From Lachnospiraceae bacterium P6B14 (GTDB taxonomy: Bacteria; Bacillota; Clostridia; Lachnospirales; Lachnospiraceae): a stretch of DNA of 64,000 nt. The position numbers and the translations under genes were made by a program. The notes under the pieces were generated by a model. The model did not search any database and was not told the DNA's origin. It worked only from the letters and a program-made list of their open reading frames with translations. The stretch is taken from the NCBI GenBank assembly GCA_000687695.1, contig JHWZ01000012.1, positions 1-64,000 on the forward strand, written 5' to 3'. Positions 34,586-44,086 of the stretch are shown here, one piece after another (the stretch's first letter is position 1; each line of letters begins with the position of its first letter).

Positions 34586-36193
34586 TCAATAATTATCCGG
34601 CAGATCATTCTCAAGCAGGATATATTTATGCCCATCTGCCTTTATGCTGTGTGCGTAAGAAAGTGCCTCCTCGAGTCTGTCATAGGTATGGCACTTCTTC
34701 TCGTCAAAGCCCTTTTCCAGAACTCCCTTTCGGATCGGCTCGGTATGCTTTCTGCCGACCAAAAGAATATAATCGCAGCAGTCCGCCGCGTAGGTTCCGA
34801 ACTTGTAATTGTATTCCTCTTCCTTGTCGCCGAGCTCAACCATACCCGGTGTGATAAGTATTCTCACACCATCAAAAAGCTTCAGCGTCTCAACCGCTGC
34901 CTTTGATCCGATCGGATTCGAGTTGTACGCATCATCGATGATAGTCACCTCGCCGTGCTCCCTGAGCTGCATACGATGCTCGACAGGCTGTATCCTTCGC
35001 ACCGGTATTTTTAATTCTTTCAAAGAAATACCAAGCCGATGTGCTACTGCTATCGCTCCGGCAACATTTATAATGTTGTGTGCTCCTATGAGTCTCATCC
35101 GGAAATCTTCTGTCTCGCCGTCAGGCGTAGTCATGGTAAACTCCGTTCCCAACATGGAAACAGACTTCAGATGCGCACGGTATCCTGAGGCATCTCCCGG
35201 ATCCGTCTCCGAGTAATAGAAGACTACATTCTGATACTGTCCGGCTTTCTGCTGAATATACTCATTATCACCATTCAGAAAAATCTCCCCGCCCGGAGGA
35301 ATCGCGTCAGCAAGCTCGAACTTCGTATCCTTTACATGTTCAATATCTCCGAAGGTCTCGAGATGCTGAGGTCCGACCGATGTGATCATACCCATCTGAG
35401 GATGCACGATATCACAAAGTTCCTTGATATCTCCGACATACCTCGCACCCATCTCACATACAAATATCTCATGAGTCGGCTTCAGATGCTCGCGGATAGT
35501 ACGAACCACACCCATCGGTGTATTATAACTCTCCGGAGTAACCAACGTATTATATTTTGTCTGCAATAAAGTCTGCAGATAGAACTTTACACTGGTCTTT
35601 CCGTAGCTTCCGGTGATACCGATTATCTTTATTCCTTCTACACTTTGTAACTTCTTTTTTGCGTCATTAATATACCATTTACGAACGCTGCTTTCCAGCG
35701 GACGGTTTACTAAATTAGCAAAAATATTTAAGAAGAACTGAACACCGAGCACACATAACAAAAGCCCGGTACTAAGCCATCCGTCGACAAAAAGTGACAG
35801 GGGCATAACTATCAGATCACTCAGTATCAGATTGCTTACTATAAGTCTGTTTACACGCGCGGTATAAACAAGTTTTTTCTTAGTATTTAATCTCTTATGT
35901 GCCCGATATACAAGTATGGTCATAACGAGCGAAAGAACTATTACTATATCGAGCCACAGCGGTCTGTAGAAACATCTTGTGAGTCCCAGGCAGAAATCCC
36001 AGATCAGTATCCACTGCTTGCGGAGGTTCTTTCCGATCCATCTCCACTGCTCGTTATTTTTATAACCGTTTAGCTGGAACATATGAAGGTTATAGCGCAT
36101 CGCAAGGATAAACGCGGGTATCCAAAGAAGAGCGATCACAACAAGTCTGATCACGTTTTCTATTATTTCACATGTTCCGGCATTTCCTGTCAT
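34586..36193 (-). CDS. murF: MurF-type ligase with N-terminal membrane domain
   Basis: Ligates D-Ala-D-Ala to the UDP-MurNAc-tripeptide in the cytoplasm. The Mur ligase core occupies the last 360 residues: P-loop KIIGITGSYGKTSVKFY, EMGARYVGDIKELCDIVHPQ, GPQHLETFGDIEHV, IGAHNIINVAGAIAVA, EHRMQLREHGEVTIIDDAYNSNP and ITPGMVELGDKE. Unusually, about 160 residues with several membrane helices precede it (ENVIRLVVIALLWIPAFILA and others), as in a Clostridia subfamily. The start is placed at ATG 36191-36193; its AGGAG site is about 15 bases away, and a TTG at 36247 is an alternative. It follows the alpha/beta hydrolase gene and ends at a strong terminator. Confidence 0.88.
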   Translation of the reverse strand: MTGNAGTCEIIENVIRLVVIALLWIPAFILAMRYNLHMFQLNGYKNNEQWRWIGKNLRKQWILIWDFCLGLTRCFYRPLWLDIVIVLSLVMTILVYRAHKRLNTKKKLVYTARVNRLIVSNLILSDLIVMPLSLFVDGWLSTGLLLCVLGVQFFLNIFANLVNRPLESSVRKWYINDAKKKLQSVEGIKIIGITGSYGKTSVKFYLQTLLQTKYNTLVTPESYNTPMGVVRTIREHLKPTHEIFVCEMGARYVGDIKELCDIVHPQMGMITSVGPQHLETFGDIEHVKDTKFELADAIPPGGEIFLNGDNEYIQQKAGQYQNVVFYYSETDPGDASGYRAHLKSVSMLGTEFTMTTPDGETEDFRMRLIGAHNIINVAGAIAVAHRLGISLKELKIPVRRIQPVEHRMQLREHGEVTIIDDAYNSNPIGSKAAVETLKLFDGVRILITPGMVELGDKEEEYNYKFGTYAADCCDYILLVGRKHTEPIRKGVLEKGFDEKKCHTYDRLEEALSYAHSIKADGHKYILLENDLPDNY

Positions 36194-36265
36194 ATATAAA
36201 AATACATCTCCTGTAACTGTATTCCGGTCAGTATCCGAAAATACCAACGAGTTCCATCAACATGA

Positions 36266-37036
36266 TCATCCTATCAGATACGACCTGAGTATACCCGTAA
36301 ACTTGGCAGGCTGTTCTGCATAAGAAAAATGCCCGCTGCCCGTCAGCACCACCAGACCCGCATGAGGGATCTTCTCCTCCATGATGTGAGCATCTCGCAT
36401 CGGTGTCGCGGTATCCTGATCTCCCCAAACGAGGAGTGTATCCTGTTTTATCTGCGGGAGACGATCTGTCAGATCCTCGTTTACCGCCATCACCAGGCAC
36501 TGACGCATCATAGGCGTGGCATTTTTATAGTCGGCAGATCCCTGGCGGGATCTCCACTCGTCGACCACCTCGGGGAAAAGCGTGTAGAACACCTTGTTTA
36601 CTAAAAGCGCTTTAAGGATCTTGTACCTTCTGATCTTAACCTTCTGTTTGAATGTACGTACCGGCAGCACACCCGCACTGTCGATAAGCACGATCCGATC
36701 GATACTAAACGGCACGTTCTGTCTTGTTGCCGCCTTGATGATCACGCGACCGCCGTAGCTGTGTCCGATAAGAGTTGCCTCTTTGATATCGAGCGCCTGC
36801 ATAAACTTGCAAAAGAAATCAGTATAAGCGCTGACATTCCACGGTTCTCTCGGCTCGTCGCTTCCACCGAAACCCGGGAAATCAAACTGAACGACCCGGT
36901 ACTTATCGGCGATCGCCTTTGCCACCAGGTCGTACATGCCGGCCTCGGTGCCCCACCCCTGCAGTATCACAGCGGTACGTTCACCCTCGCCGGTTATATT
37001 ATAATAGATGTTCAGATCATCAATAGTAACGTTCAT
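36266..37036 (-). CDS. Alpha/beta hydrolase
   Basis: A 256-residue single-domain hydrolase. The nucleophile elbow is LIGHSYGGRVI (Ser in GHSYG), the oxyanion region ILQGWGTEAGMY, the acidic residue lies in LLVWGDQDTATP and the catalytic His in TGSGHFSYAEQP, so the triad is complete. No signal peptide, so it is cytoplasmic. The substrate cannot be inferred; relatives include esterases and C-C bond hydrolases. The start is placed at ATG 37034-37036 (MNVTIDDLNIYYNITG); a GTG six codons earlier is possible and neither has ideal spacing. It lies between tyrS and murF on the same strand. Confidence 0.85.
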   Translation of the reverse strand: MNVTIDDLNIYYNITGEGERTAVILQGWGTEAGMYDLVAKAIADKYRVVQFDFPGFGGSDEPREPWNVSAYTDFFCKFMQALDIKEATLIGHSYGGRVIIKAATRQNVPFSIDRIVLIDSAGVLPVRTFKQKVKIRRYKILKALLVNKVFYTLFPEVVDEWRSRQGSADYKNATPMMRQCLVMAVNEDLTDRLPQIKQDTLLVWGDQDTATPMRDAHIMEEKIPHAGLVVLTGSGHFSYAEQPAKFTGILRSYLIG

Positions 37037-37111
37037 TCTGACGCTTCTATCCACCTTTCACAGATACTTATATCTGTCGATATGCAGGTTCTGTCCTGTT
37101 TCACGCTTTTA

Positions 37112-38344
37112 TTACTTAAGAATCTTTCGGAAGTGCTTCTTGCCTTTTTTGATAACGATTCCCTCAGCCGGGATGTCGGCAACCTTTACAGCATATTTCG
37201 GATCGGTCACCTTCTCACCGTCGATGCTGATAGCACCGTCATTCACGATAGCGCGTCTCGCGTCACCGTTACTGCTCGTGAGTCCGCAGGCGGTAAGGAG
37301 ATTAAGAAGTCCTACCTCACCGTCAGTTACGATATCATCAGTGATCGTGAAGGTCGGCATGTCGACCGGAGCCGCGCCTGCGCCACCGGCAAAGAGTGAC
37401 TTCGCCGATTCCATAGCCTTGTTTGCTTCCTCCTCACCGTGGATCATCTTGGTCAGTTCGAAAGCGAGGATCTCTTTAGCTCTGTTAAGCTCTGAACCCT
37501 CCCAGCTCTCCATCGGCTCGATCTCTTCGAGCGGTAAAAATGTCAACATTTTCAGGCACTTGATAGTATCCGCGTCATCTACATTTCTCCAGTACTGGAA
37601 GAACTCAAACGGAGATGTCTTCTTCGCGTCAAGCCATACAGCGCCCTTGGCCGTCTTGCCCATTTTTTTGCCTTCTGAGTTCAGAAGAAGGTTGATCGTC
37701 ATCGCGCAGGCATTTTTACCGAGCTTACGACGGATCAGCTCTGTACCCGCGAGCATGTTTGACCACTGATCATCGCCGCCGAACTCGAGGTTGCAACCGT
37801 AATCCTGGTACAGTCTGTAAAAATCATACGCCTGCATGATCATGTAGTTGAACTCGAGGAAGGAAAGTCCCTTCTCCATACGCTGTTTGTAGCACTCAGC
37901 TGTCAGCATCCTGTTTACGGTAAAGTGCGCGCCCACCTCGCGGAGAAGCTCGATGTAATTTAAGTCCATCAGCCAATCGGCATTATTTACCATGAGCGCC
38001 TTGCCTTCAGAGAAATCGATAAAGCGGCTCATCTGCTCCTTGAAACAGTCGCAGTTGTGCTGGATGTCTTCCTTTGTAAGCATCTGTCTGAGATCAGAAC
38101 GTCCCGACGGGTCACCGATCATTCCGGTACCGCCGCCGATCAGTGCGATGGGCTTGTTTCCTGCCATCTGCAGTCTTTTCATCAGGCAAAGTGCCATGAA
38201 ATGTCCGACGTGAAGGCTATCCGCCGTCGGATCAAAACCGATATAAAATGTTGCCCTTCCATTGTTGATGAGATCCTTGATCTCGTCCTCGTCCGTCACC
38301 TGCGCGATCAGTCCACGCGCAACCAACTCGTCATAAATAGTCAT
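37112..38344 (-). CDS. tyrS: Tyrosyl-tRNA synthetase
   Basis: Charges tRNA-Tyr. Class I signatures: HVGH (HIGH motif) in ADSLHVGHFMALCLMKRLQ, the GGGTGMIGDPSGR loop and KMGKT (KMSKS motif) in EGKKMGKTAKG. An S4 RNA-binding domain forms the C-terminus (GDARRAIVNDGAISIDGEKV). At 410 residues it has the normal length. Only 39 bases separate it from ispE, so it has no T-box leader of its own and is probably read from an upstream promoter. Confidence 0.97.
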   Translation of the reverse strand: MTIYDELVARGLIAQVTDEDEIKDLINNGRATFYIGFDPTADSLHVGHFMALCLMKRLQMAGNKPIALIGGGTGMIGDPSGRSDLRQMLTKEDIQHNCDCFKEQMSRFIDFSEGKALMVNNADWLMDLNYIELLREVGAHFTVNRMLTAECYKQRMEKGLSFLEFNYMIMQAYDFYRLYQDYGCNLEFGGDDQWSNMLAGTELIRRKLGKNACAMTINLLLNSEGKKMGKTAKGAVWLDAKKTSPFEFFQYWRNVDDADTIKCLKMLTFLPLEEIEPMESWEGSELNRAKEILAFELTKMIHGEEEANKAMESAKSLFAGGAGAAPVDMPTFTITDDIVTDGEVGLLNLLTACGLTSSNGDARRAIVNDGAISIDGEKVTDPKYAVKVADIPAEGIVIKKGKKHFRKILK

Positions 38345-38383
38345 TACTTTTCTCCATTCCTTTTTTATAATTACCGGATCAGA

Positions 38384-39253
38384 CTATCTGTACAGATCCG
38401 TAACAAATGCAAAACTCTTTTCGAACTTCGCGAGCGCTGCTTCCTTCGTCTTCGTCGCCACATCCTTATCCGTAAAAATACCAAACACGGTAGGACCCGA
38501 GCCACTCATAAGACTGCCGAGCGCTCCGTTTTCCATCATGAAATCCTTTATGTCCTGGATCTCCGGATACATGTTGATCGTCACGGTCTCAAGAACATTT
38601 CCGAGATTTGAGCAGAGCTCCTCGAGATCCTTTTTCTTCATAGCCTCGATCATGCTGTTGATATCGGGATGAACAGTGTTTTCATCGATCTGAAGCTTCG
38701 AGTAGACCTCCTTGGTCGAAACATGGATCCTCGGTTTCACGATAAGTACCGTACAGTTCGGAAGCTTCGGAACAGTTGACAGCTTCTCGCCGATTCCCTC
38801 AGCAAGGGCTGTTCCCTTCATGATGCAATAAGGTATGTCCGCGCCGATCTTTGCCGCACGTTTCATAAGCTGGGAATTACTTAAGTTCAGATCATACATC
38901 TGATTGATAGCGATCATCGTAGAGGCTGCATCTGTGCTGCCTCCGGCCATTCCGGCCGCAACGGGGATACGCTTTTCGAGATTAATATTCAGTCCGCCCT
39001 CCAGGTTAAACTCCTTCATCAGCATCTTTGCGGATTTCACGATGAGATTGTTTTCATCTGTCGGAAGAAATTTCAGATTCGTGGTAAGTCTCACGCCCGG
39101 ATCTTTTTTTCTGTTCAGTGTTAGACGGTCAAAAAGCCTGATGCTCTGCATGATCATCCTGACCTCATGATACCCGTCTTCCCTGCGCCCAACTACGTCA
39201 AGACCGATGTTGATCTTCGCCGGTGCATTGATCCACATAGACTCCATAGCCAT
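38384..39253 (-). CDS. ispE: 4-diphosphocytidyl-2-C-methyl-D-erythritol kinase
   Basis: Fourth step of the MEP isoprenoid pathway (GHMP kinase fold). N-terminal NAPAKINIGLDVVGRREDGYHEV and the ATP loop PVAAGMAGGSTDAASTMIAI are diagnostic; a C-terminal GSGPTVFGIF motif completes the GHMP set. 289 residues, normal length. A GGAGGG site sits six bases before the ATG. It is followed by tyrS. The presence of the MEP rather than mevalonate pathway fits Clostridia. Confidence 0.96.
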   Translation of the reverse strand: MAMESMWINAPAKINIGLDVVGRREDGYHEVRMIMQSIRLFDRLTLNRKKDPGVRLTTNLKFLPTDENNLIVKSAKMLMKEFNLEGGLNINLEKRIPVAAGMAGGSTDAASTMIAINQMYDLNLSNSQLMKRAAKIGADIPYCIMKGTALAEGIGEKLSTVPKLPNCTVLIVKPRIHVSTKEVYSKLQIDENTVHPDINSMIEAMKKKDLEELCSNLGNVLETVTINMYPEIQDIKDFMMENGALGSLMSGSGPTVFGIFTDKDVATKTKEAALAKFEKSFAFVTDLYR

Positions 39254-39377
39254 ATGTCACCCTCCATATGCTTTCATAAACTTACAGATAGAATTATTCT
39301 ACCATATTATCACACAGAATTCAACCTGCACGTACTCTATTCGACGGTCTCTCATATACCATTACCATCAACAGAGC

Positions 39378-41063
39378 TTATCTGCGACGGGTAAACCTCC
39401 CTCCACGTCTTCTCGGCCTGTTGTAAGTGTTCATACTCGAAGTAGCCGCACGCTCATTTTTCTGACTCTTTCGATAACGCTTCGTACGACTTCTGTTCTC
39501 CTTGACCGAACGCAGAACCGGCACAAGCAAGATGACACCTGTCGCGAGAAGGATAACAATCCCGATTATCGCGATCACCGCGAGCCACGGGAACGGCGCC
39601 TCACTTGCCTTTTCCACCGCCTCATCGAACCACTTTGTCATGTTGATACTGTCGGTCAGCGTCGGTGTTCCTCGATCCGTATAATAAATGTAGGTTCCGC
39701 CGACGTCCTTGCCCTCATAGATGTAACGGATTCGACCTATCACTCTTTTCCCGTTCTCATCAAAGGTGTCCGTCGTATAGTACTCGACCTTTTTCTCGGC
39801 GTCCTCGAACTTTGCGCCCTTCGGCAGCAGGATACCCGCATTTTTCTCGACATAGAGCGAGCTCGTATCCGTATTGAAAAATGGCGAGAACTGCGAAAAC
39901 AACCTTTTTGTATTTATATCACTGACTTCCTTGTCCGTGATCTCAAACCGTTTGAAGTTATCAAAACCGAAGTTCAAAAGCTTCGTGGTATCCGTGTACT
40001 GGTTAGGTTCCATGTATGGCGGATTCGGCGCTCGCATGATAACCGTAAGAAGTGTCATGCCTTTTTTCTTACCATAAGTAACGAGCGTATACAAACACTG
40101 TGAGGTGAAACCTGTCTTTCCGCCGACGCAGTTTTTATACTCGTACTGAGGGAACTTCAGCGGGAGTAGCATTCCGTGATGGTTGTGCAGCGTGTAGCCC
40201 GCTTTTCTCTTATTTGTTTTGGGAAGCTTGTACCATTTGGTTCCGGTGATCTTCGCAAAAGTCTCATTTTTATAAGCCGCACGGGCGATGAGCGCCATGT
40301 CGTGCGTCGTGGTGTAATGGTTTTTCTCCCAAAGTCCATTCGGGTTATTGAAATGCGTTCCGGTACAACCCAACTCCTTCGCGCGTTTGTTCATCATCTT
40401 TGTGAAGCCCTTGATGCTGCCGCCGATATGCTCGGCAACTCCATTACATACCTCGTTTGCGGACATCAGCATGATAGCGTAGAGGCAATCCTCCATCGTC
40501 AGTTTCTCGCCCGGCTTTACTTCGATATTACTTGCGCCCTGGCCCTCAATAAGCTGGATGGCGTTTGTTGAGAAAGTGACCTCTTCCTTCAGTGATGCAT
40601 TTTCCAGGCAAATAAGCGTTGTCATTATCTTTGTGATCGATGCGGGATAGAGTCTTTTATTAATGTTCTTTTCATAGAGCACCGCACCTGACTGCACATC
40701 CATAACGATACCGCCTACGGCGGAAATGTCAGGCTTTTTGTCAGTCGCGAACTCGGTAAGCTTACCGAAATCATCCATCCTGTCGACGATCTTTACTGAT
40801 CCTTCACTGCTTGCTGCGGTATCATCGGACTCTGCCTGCGATGAGGTGTCATCACCCTCATTATCAGTTGTGGCTTCTGTCGTTTCGCTTGCTGTGTCTT
40901 CGGTCGTTTCATCTGCTGTATCTCCGGCGGAAGTTTCTTCGGCAGTTGTATCCTCAGTGGTTTCCGTATCAGGCTCGGCAAATGCGGTCTTTATACTCAC
41001 CGCCGGTGACAACAATAATGCCATAAGAAGTATTATTGATAATAAGCGTCTTGTCTTTCTCAT
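39378..41063 (-). CDS. D-alanyl-D-alanine carboxypeptidase (DacA/DacF class) with C-terminal membrane anchor
   Basis: Penicillin-binding enzyme that trims peptidoglycan stem peptides outside the cell. A signal peptide (1-29) is followed by a Thr/Glu/Asp-rich linker of about 70 residues, then the peptidase S11 domain with SxxK in YPASITKIMTTLICL, SxN in LMSANEVCNG and KTG in NCVGGKTGFTSQ. Near residue 490 a single helix (LAVIAIIGIVILLATGVILLV) is followed by a strongly basic, Arg-rich tail ending GGRFTRRR. The long acidic linker and basic cytoplasmic tail are unusual for the family in length. Its membrane helix lacks the VFG motif seen in the 3-21 kb proteins. Downstream of trmB on the same strand. 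Confidence 0.93.
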   Translation of the reverse strand: MRKTRRLLSIILLMALLLSPAVSIKTAFAEPDTETTEDTTAEETSAGDTADETTEDTASETTEATTDNEGDDTSSQAESDDTAASSEGSVKIVDRMDDFGKLTEFATDKKPDISAVGGIVMDVQSGAVLYEKNINKRLYPASITKIMTTLICLENASLKEEVTFSTNAIQLIEGQGASNIEVKPGEKLTMEDCLYAIMLMSANEVCNGVAEHIGGSIKGFTKMMNKRAKELGCTGTHFNNPNGLWEKNHYTTTHDMALIARAAYKNETFAKITGTKWYKLPKTNKRKAGYTLHNHHGMLLPLKFPQYEYKNCVGGKTGFTSQCLYTLVTYGKKKGMTLLTVIMRAPNPPYMEPNQYTDTTKLLNFGFDNFKRFEITDKEVSDINTKRLFSQFSPFFNTDTSSLYVEKNAGILLPKGAKFEDAEKKVEYYTTDTFDENGKRVIGRIRYIYEGKDVGGTYIYYTDRGTPTLTDSINMTKWFDEAVEKASEAPFPWLAVIAIIGIVILLATGVILLVPVLRSVKENRSRTKRYRKSQKNERAATSSMNTYNRPRRRGGRFTRRR

Positions 41064-41152
41064 GCGTACCTTCCTCGTTTCTACTGGTGTAGTTAATTCT
41101 CTTTTTTCTCTTTATCTCACTGTTCGTCTACGTAATCTCGTGCCTTGATCCC

Positions 41153-41794
41153 TTACCTGCTGATAACGAACCTGCAGATCGGATGATCCAGCGCCGTGAA
41201 CTTCATCTCGTACTCAGTCATCACGTTTCCTTCGAGTTGATCACTATGGTGAAGATCATATGTGATCTCATCGATGTGCCAAAGCTCAGACTCATTTACT
41301 GTCTCAACCGAGAAATCAAACAGATCTCGGTTGTCCGTTTTAAATTGGATGAATCCGTCCTTAGCGAGCACCTTGTCATATCGCTCCAAAAACTGATCGC
41401 TCGTCAACCTCCTCTTCGCATGCCGATCCTTCGGCCACGGATCAGAGAAGTTCAGATATATCCTGTCAACCTCACCCGGTGAAAAAATATCAGTGAGGTA
41501 TGTTGCGTCAAACCGAATAAAGAACAGATTATCAATATCCGTCTGTGCTCTTTTTTCAATCGCTCTGTACAGAACGGAAGAGTATTTCTCTATCCCGAGA
41601 TAGTTTATGTCCGGATTCTCCGTCGCCAGAGCATGTAAAAATGCTCCCTTTCCCATTCCTATTTCCAAGTGGAGCGGATTGTCATTTTTAAAAATCTCTT
41701 GCCGCCACACACCACACATTTTCTCCGGGTCGTGAATACAAAACTCATTTTCCGCGATAAACTCACGGGAACCGGTTATATTACGAAGTCTCAT
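41153..41794 (-). CDS. trmB: tRNA (guanine-N7-)-methyltransferase
   Basis: Methylates G46 of tRNA using SAM. LEIGMGKGAFL is the SAM-binding motif I, NYLGIEKYSSVLYRA motif II, and YLNFSDPWPKDRHAKRRLT is the TrmB signature. 213 residues, full length. It lies 15 bases after the AI-2E-family gene, suggesting one transcript. Confidence 0.95.
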   Translation of the reverse strand: MRLRNITGSREFIAENEFCIHDPEKMCGVWRQEIFKNDNPLHLEIGMGKGAFLHALATENPDINYLGIEKYSSVLYRAIEKRAQTDIDNLFFIRFDATYLTDIFSPGEVDRIYLNFSDPWPKDRHAKRRLTSDQFLERYDKVLAKDGFIQFKTDNRDLFDFSVETVNESELWHIDEITYDLHHSDQLEGNVMTEYEMKFTALDHPICRFVISR

Positions 41795-41809
41795 GATGCC
41801 TTCCTTATC

Positions 41810-43024
41810 CTATGCTTTTTCTTTTTTCGGTTTTTCTTTATCCTCTATCATTCGATCCTTCGGATCAGGGATACCCTTCTTTTTATAACGGCTGCGGATC
41901 AGCTCACCGCCGAGATACTGAAGTACTGCCACCGTCGGAACTCCCAGGAACATTCCGAGAACTCCGAAGTACGCTCCTCCGACCGTGATTCCCAGTATTA
42001 CGGTGAGAGGCTTGATGCCCGTCTGATCACCAAGGATCCATGGGCCAAGTACCCATCCATCGAACTGCTGTATTGCCAATATAAGGAGTGCGAACCACAG
42101 AACCAACATGGGATCAATAAATAAATATATCGCACAACCCGGGATCGCTCCGATGATCGGTCCGAAGTAAGGTATCATGTTTGTTATACAAACGATCACG
42201 CTGAGGAGTACCGGATACGGGAATCCGAATACCGTCATAGCGATAAAAGTAATGAGTCTGATAATGAGTGAATCGATTACTTTTCCCAATAAAAATCCAT
42301 TAAAAATTCGATTACAATTCAGAATTGTTTTCCATGTTTTTTCCGCGTGTTTTTCGGGAACTAACGCATGCACTATACGGTGTAAACCACGCGCCAATGT
42401 GTCCTTTTCCCATGCCATATATATTGAAATAACAAGTCCGAAAAATATATCATATGCCAGTACAAAAGTAGATGAAAAAATAGAATAAATATACGGAAAT
42501 ACTTTTGAACTTGCATGAACTGCAATATCATTTATATTATTCTTCAAGCTCTCCATAATATCCACGGTTTTTACTCCCGGGATAAAATCAAGGAACGAAT
42601 CCGGATTACTTTTGATATACGAATATCCGTTTTGAACTGTTTTGATCAGCTCCCTGACACTCTGTGCGATCTGCGGTGCGACAAATATTATTATTGCGGT
42701 GATCGCACCGAGCACCAAAATGTATGAGACCAGCAAAGCAAAGACCTTTTTCAGCTTTTTCCCTTTACCCTTTGCTATATGATCAAATAATCTCTGGAAC
42801 AAACGGATCACCGGGATCATCAGATACGCAAACAGGAATCCGATGATAAACGGCATGAATACGCTAAAGGCCTTGCCCAAAGCATTTAAGGTCTTTGGCC
42901 AGTTTACGATCATCATGATGACTGCCGTACAGATCGCCACCAGGGCGATGATGTACCAAATATTCGATACGACCATTTTCAGTCGTTTCACATATTTCTT
43001 TTCTTCTTTCACGTAACCCACCAT
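41810..43024 (-). CDS. AI-2E family (PF01594) membrane transporter
   Basis: A 404-residue polytopic protein of the AI-2E/TqsA/PerM family, with seven to eight helices: KVFALLVSYILVLGAITAIIIF, a central amphipathic region, and the signature ending PYFGPIIGAIPGC and DGWVLGPWILGDQTGIKPLTV with GVLGMFLGVPTVAVLQY. Members export small molecules or act as Na+/H+ antiporters; the substrate here is unknown. The C-terminus is short and charged (EDKEKPKKEKA). The ribosome-binding site is distant (AGGAG about 15 bases before ATG), so the start could be a few codons later. Divergent from tRNA-Lys. Confidence 0.85.
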   Translation of the reverse strand: MVGYVKEEKKYVKRLKMVVSNIWYIIALVAICTAVIMMIVNWPKTLNALGKAFSVFMPFIIGFLFAYLMIPVIRLFQRLFDHIAKGKGKKLKKVFALLVSYILVLGAITAIIIFVAPQIAQSVRELIKTVQNGYSYIKSNPDSFLDFIPGVKTVDIMESLKNNINDIAVHASSKVFPYIYSIFSSTFVLAYDIFFGLVISIYMAWEKDTLARGLHRIVHALVPEKHAEKTWKTILNCNRIFNGFLLGKVIDSLIIRLITFIAMTVFGFPYPVLLSVIVCITNMIPYFGPIIGAIPGCAIYLFIDPMLVLWFALLILAIQQFDGWVLGPWILGDQTGIKPLTVILGITVGGAYFGVLGMFLGVPTVAVLQYLGGELIRSRYKKKGIPDPKDRMIEDKEKPKKEKA

Positions 43025-43091
43025 TCCGGAGTCTCAGAACTCCTGTTTTTTCGTTGTTTTTGCATTTTTTTGATTTTTTTTAAAAAAATGC

Positions 43092-43120
43092 TTGCATTTT
43101 GTTCTTATGTAGAGTATAAT
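43092..43120 (+). promoter_or_regulatory. Promoter of tRNA-Lys
   Basis: TTGCAT (43092-43097), 17-base spacer, TATAAT (43115-43120), 46 bases before the tRNA. Confidence 0.75.
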
Positions 43121-43166
43121 GGCTAAAGTGATTGTTTTGGAAAACATCCAAACCACAATATATTGA

Positions 43167-43239
43167 GCGCCATTAGCTCAGTTGGAAGAGCACCTGACTC
43201 TTAATCAGGGTGTCCGGGGTTCGAGCCCCCGATGGCGTA
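43167..43239 (+). tRNA. tRNA-Lys (anticodon CTT)
   Basis: A 73-base cloverleaf: acceptor GCGCCAT/ATGGCGT (first pair G-U), D arm GCTC..GAGC, anticodon stem CCTGA/TCAGG with loop CTCTTAA and anticodon CTT at 43200-43202, and a T arm CGGGG-TTCGAGC-CCCCG-type. The CCA end is not encoded directly after the discriminator A. It decodes AAG. Solitary tRNA with its own promoter, on the strand opposite to most neighbours. Confidence 0.95.
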
Positions 43240-43279
43240 TCCCGAGTCCTTGTTCGGCAGACCTGCAACTGCTGGGTGA

Positions 43280-43432
43280 GGACTTATTTTTATGCTTCGC
43301 ATAAAAATAAGTCCGAATCAATTGCACACGTATTTGCATCGGTATTTGCTGCTTCGCAGCGCAAATCCGGTGCCGGAAATGCATGACGCATTTCCGATCT
43401 TATTCTGCGCGTTAGCAACGAGCCACACGCAG
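43280..43432. repeat. Chain of four adjacent stem-loops between tRNA-Lys and the DUF4446 gene
   Basis: Four consecutive inverted repeats: a perfect 16-bp hairpin with TTC loop (43280-43314), a 38-base hairpin with arms GCATCGG/CCGGTGC and inner ATTTGC/GCAAAT (43336-43373), CGGAAATGC/GCATTTCCG (43374-43396) and CTGCG/CGCAG (43405-43432). Together they fill the space between two convergent transcripts and probably stop transcription from both sides; no protein is encoded there. The similar TTC-loop composition suggests a repeat-derived element. Confidence 0.65.
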
Positions 43433-43933
43433 TCACTTTACAAGTGCCTGCTCCAGCGCCTGTCTTTCCTCATCAGAAAGCTCCAATGCAGACTGGCCAT
43501 TCTTGATTTCTTTAATGTAGCAGAAATATCCCTCATTCGAATTTGAGTGAACCGTATTCATAAGGAATCCGTCATCATCCTTTGTAAGCATACAGATAAC
43601 GAAACTCAACTGTCCGCCACCTGCAGAGAACGCATCGTACTTGACAATTGAATATCTCTGGAAGGTGATCAGGAGATTTCTGTCGATCAACTCAAGTCTT
43701 CCATCGATCTCACGAAGCTTTGCATTTACGAGATCCATGTTCTCAAACTTTCTTACAAATGCATCCTCCAAACTTTTTCCGTCTGAACCACTCATAAAAT
43801 AATTCATACGTTTCTTCAGTCCGCTGAGTTTTGCAAAAAGAACTATAACGAGGATCAGCAACAGTATAATTATTCCTGCACTGATCAGTGTAACCAGATC
43901 AATTTCCAATCCCATATCTGACCATTTAAACAT
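43433..43933 (-). CDS. DUF4446 family membrane-anchored protein
   Basis: The start is at ATG 43931-43933, with AAGGAG nine bases upstream. The 166-residue product has one N-terminal helix (LVTLISAGIIILLLILVIVLF), a coiled-coil-like segment (residues about 40-85) and a C-terminal domain with IVKYDAFSAGGGQLSFVICML and NEGYFCYIKEI, the signature of DUF4446. The family is regularly found next to parB in Clostridia, as here, hinting at a link with chromosome segregation or envelope, but no function is established. Confidence 0.82.
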   Translation of the reverse strand: MFKWSDMGLEIDLVTLISAGIIILLLILVIVLFAKLSGLKKRMNYFMSGSDGKSLEDAFVRKFENMDLVNAKLREIDGRLELIDRNLLITFQRYSIVKYDAFSAGGGQLSFVICMLTKDDDGFLMNTVHSNSNEGYFCYIKEIKNGQSALELSDEERQALEQALVK

Positions 43934-44086
43934 CTCCACTTTCTCCTTTCGATTTTTCACATAATGTGTGACATGTCAAACCTACCATTTTACGTTGTTT
44001 TTCATGCCTAAATCGTTTCTCCGTATATTTTGTGTTTTTGAACGCGTCATTCTCTATATCTTGGGTTAAAAACCTTCTCATATATT

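Noticed and set aside
38345-38383. T-box riboswitch upstream of tyrS
   Set aside because: The gap to ispE is only 39 bases, too short for a T-box, and no T-box motif (TGGnACCGCG) is seen.
39378-41063. D,D-carboxypeptidase as another VFG-tailed protein
   Set aside because: It has a C-terminal helix and basic tail but no VFG motif, and such anchors are normal for this enzyme family.
43280-43432. CRISPR array
   Set aside because: The repeats are adjacent hairpins of different sequence, with no constant direct repeats or spacers and no cas genes.
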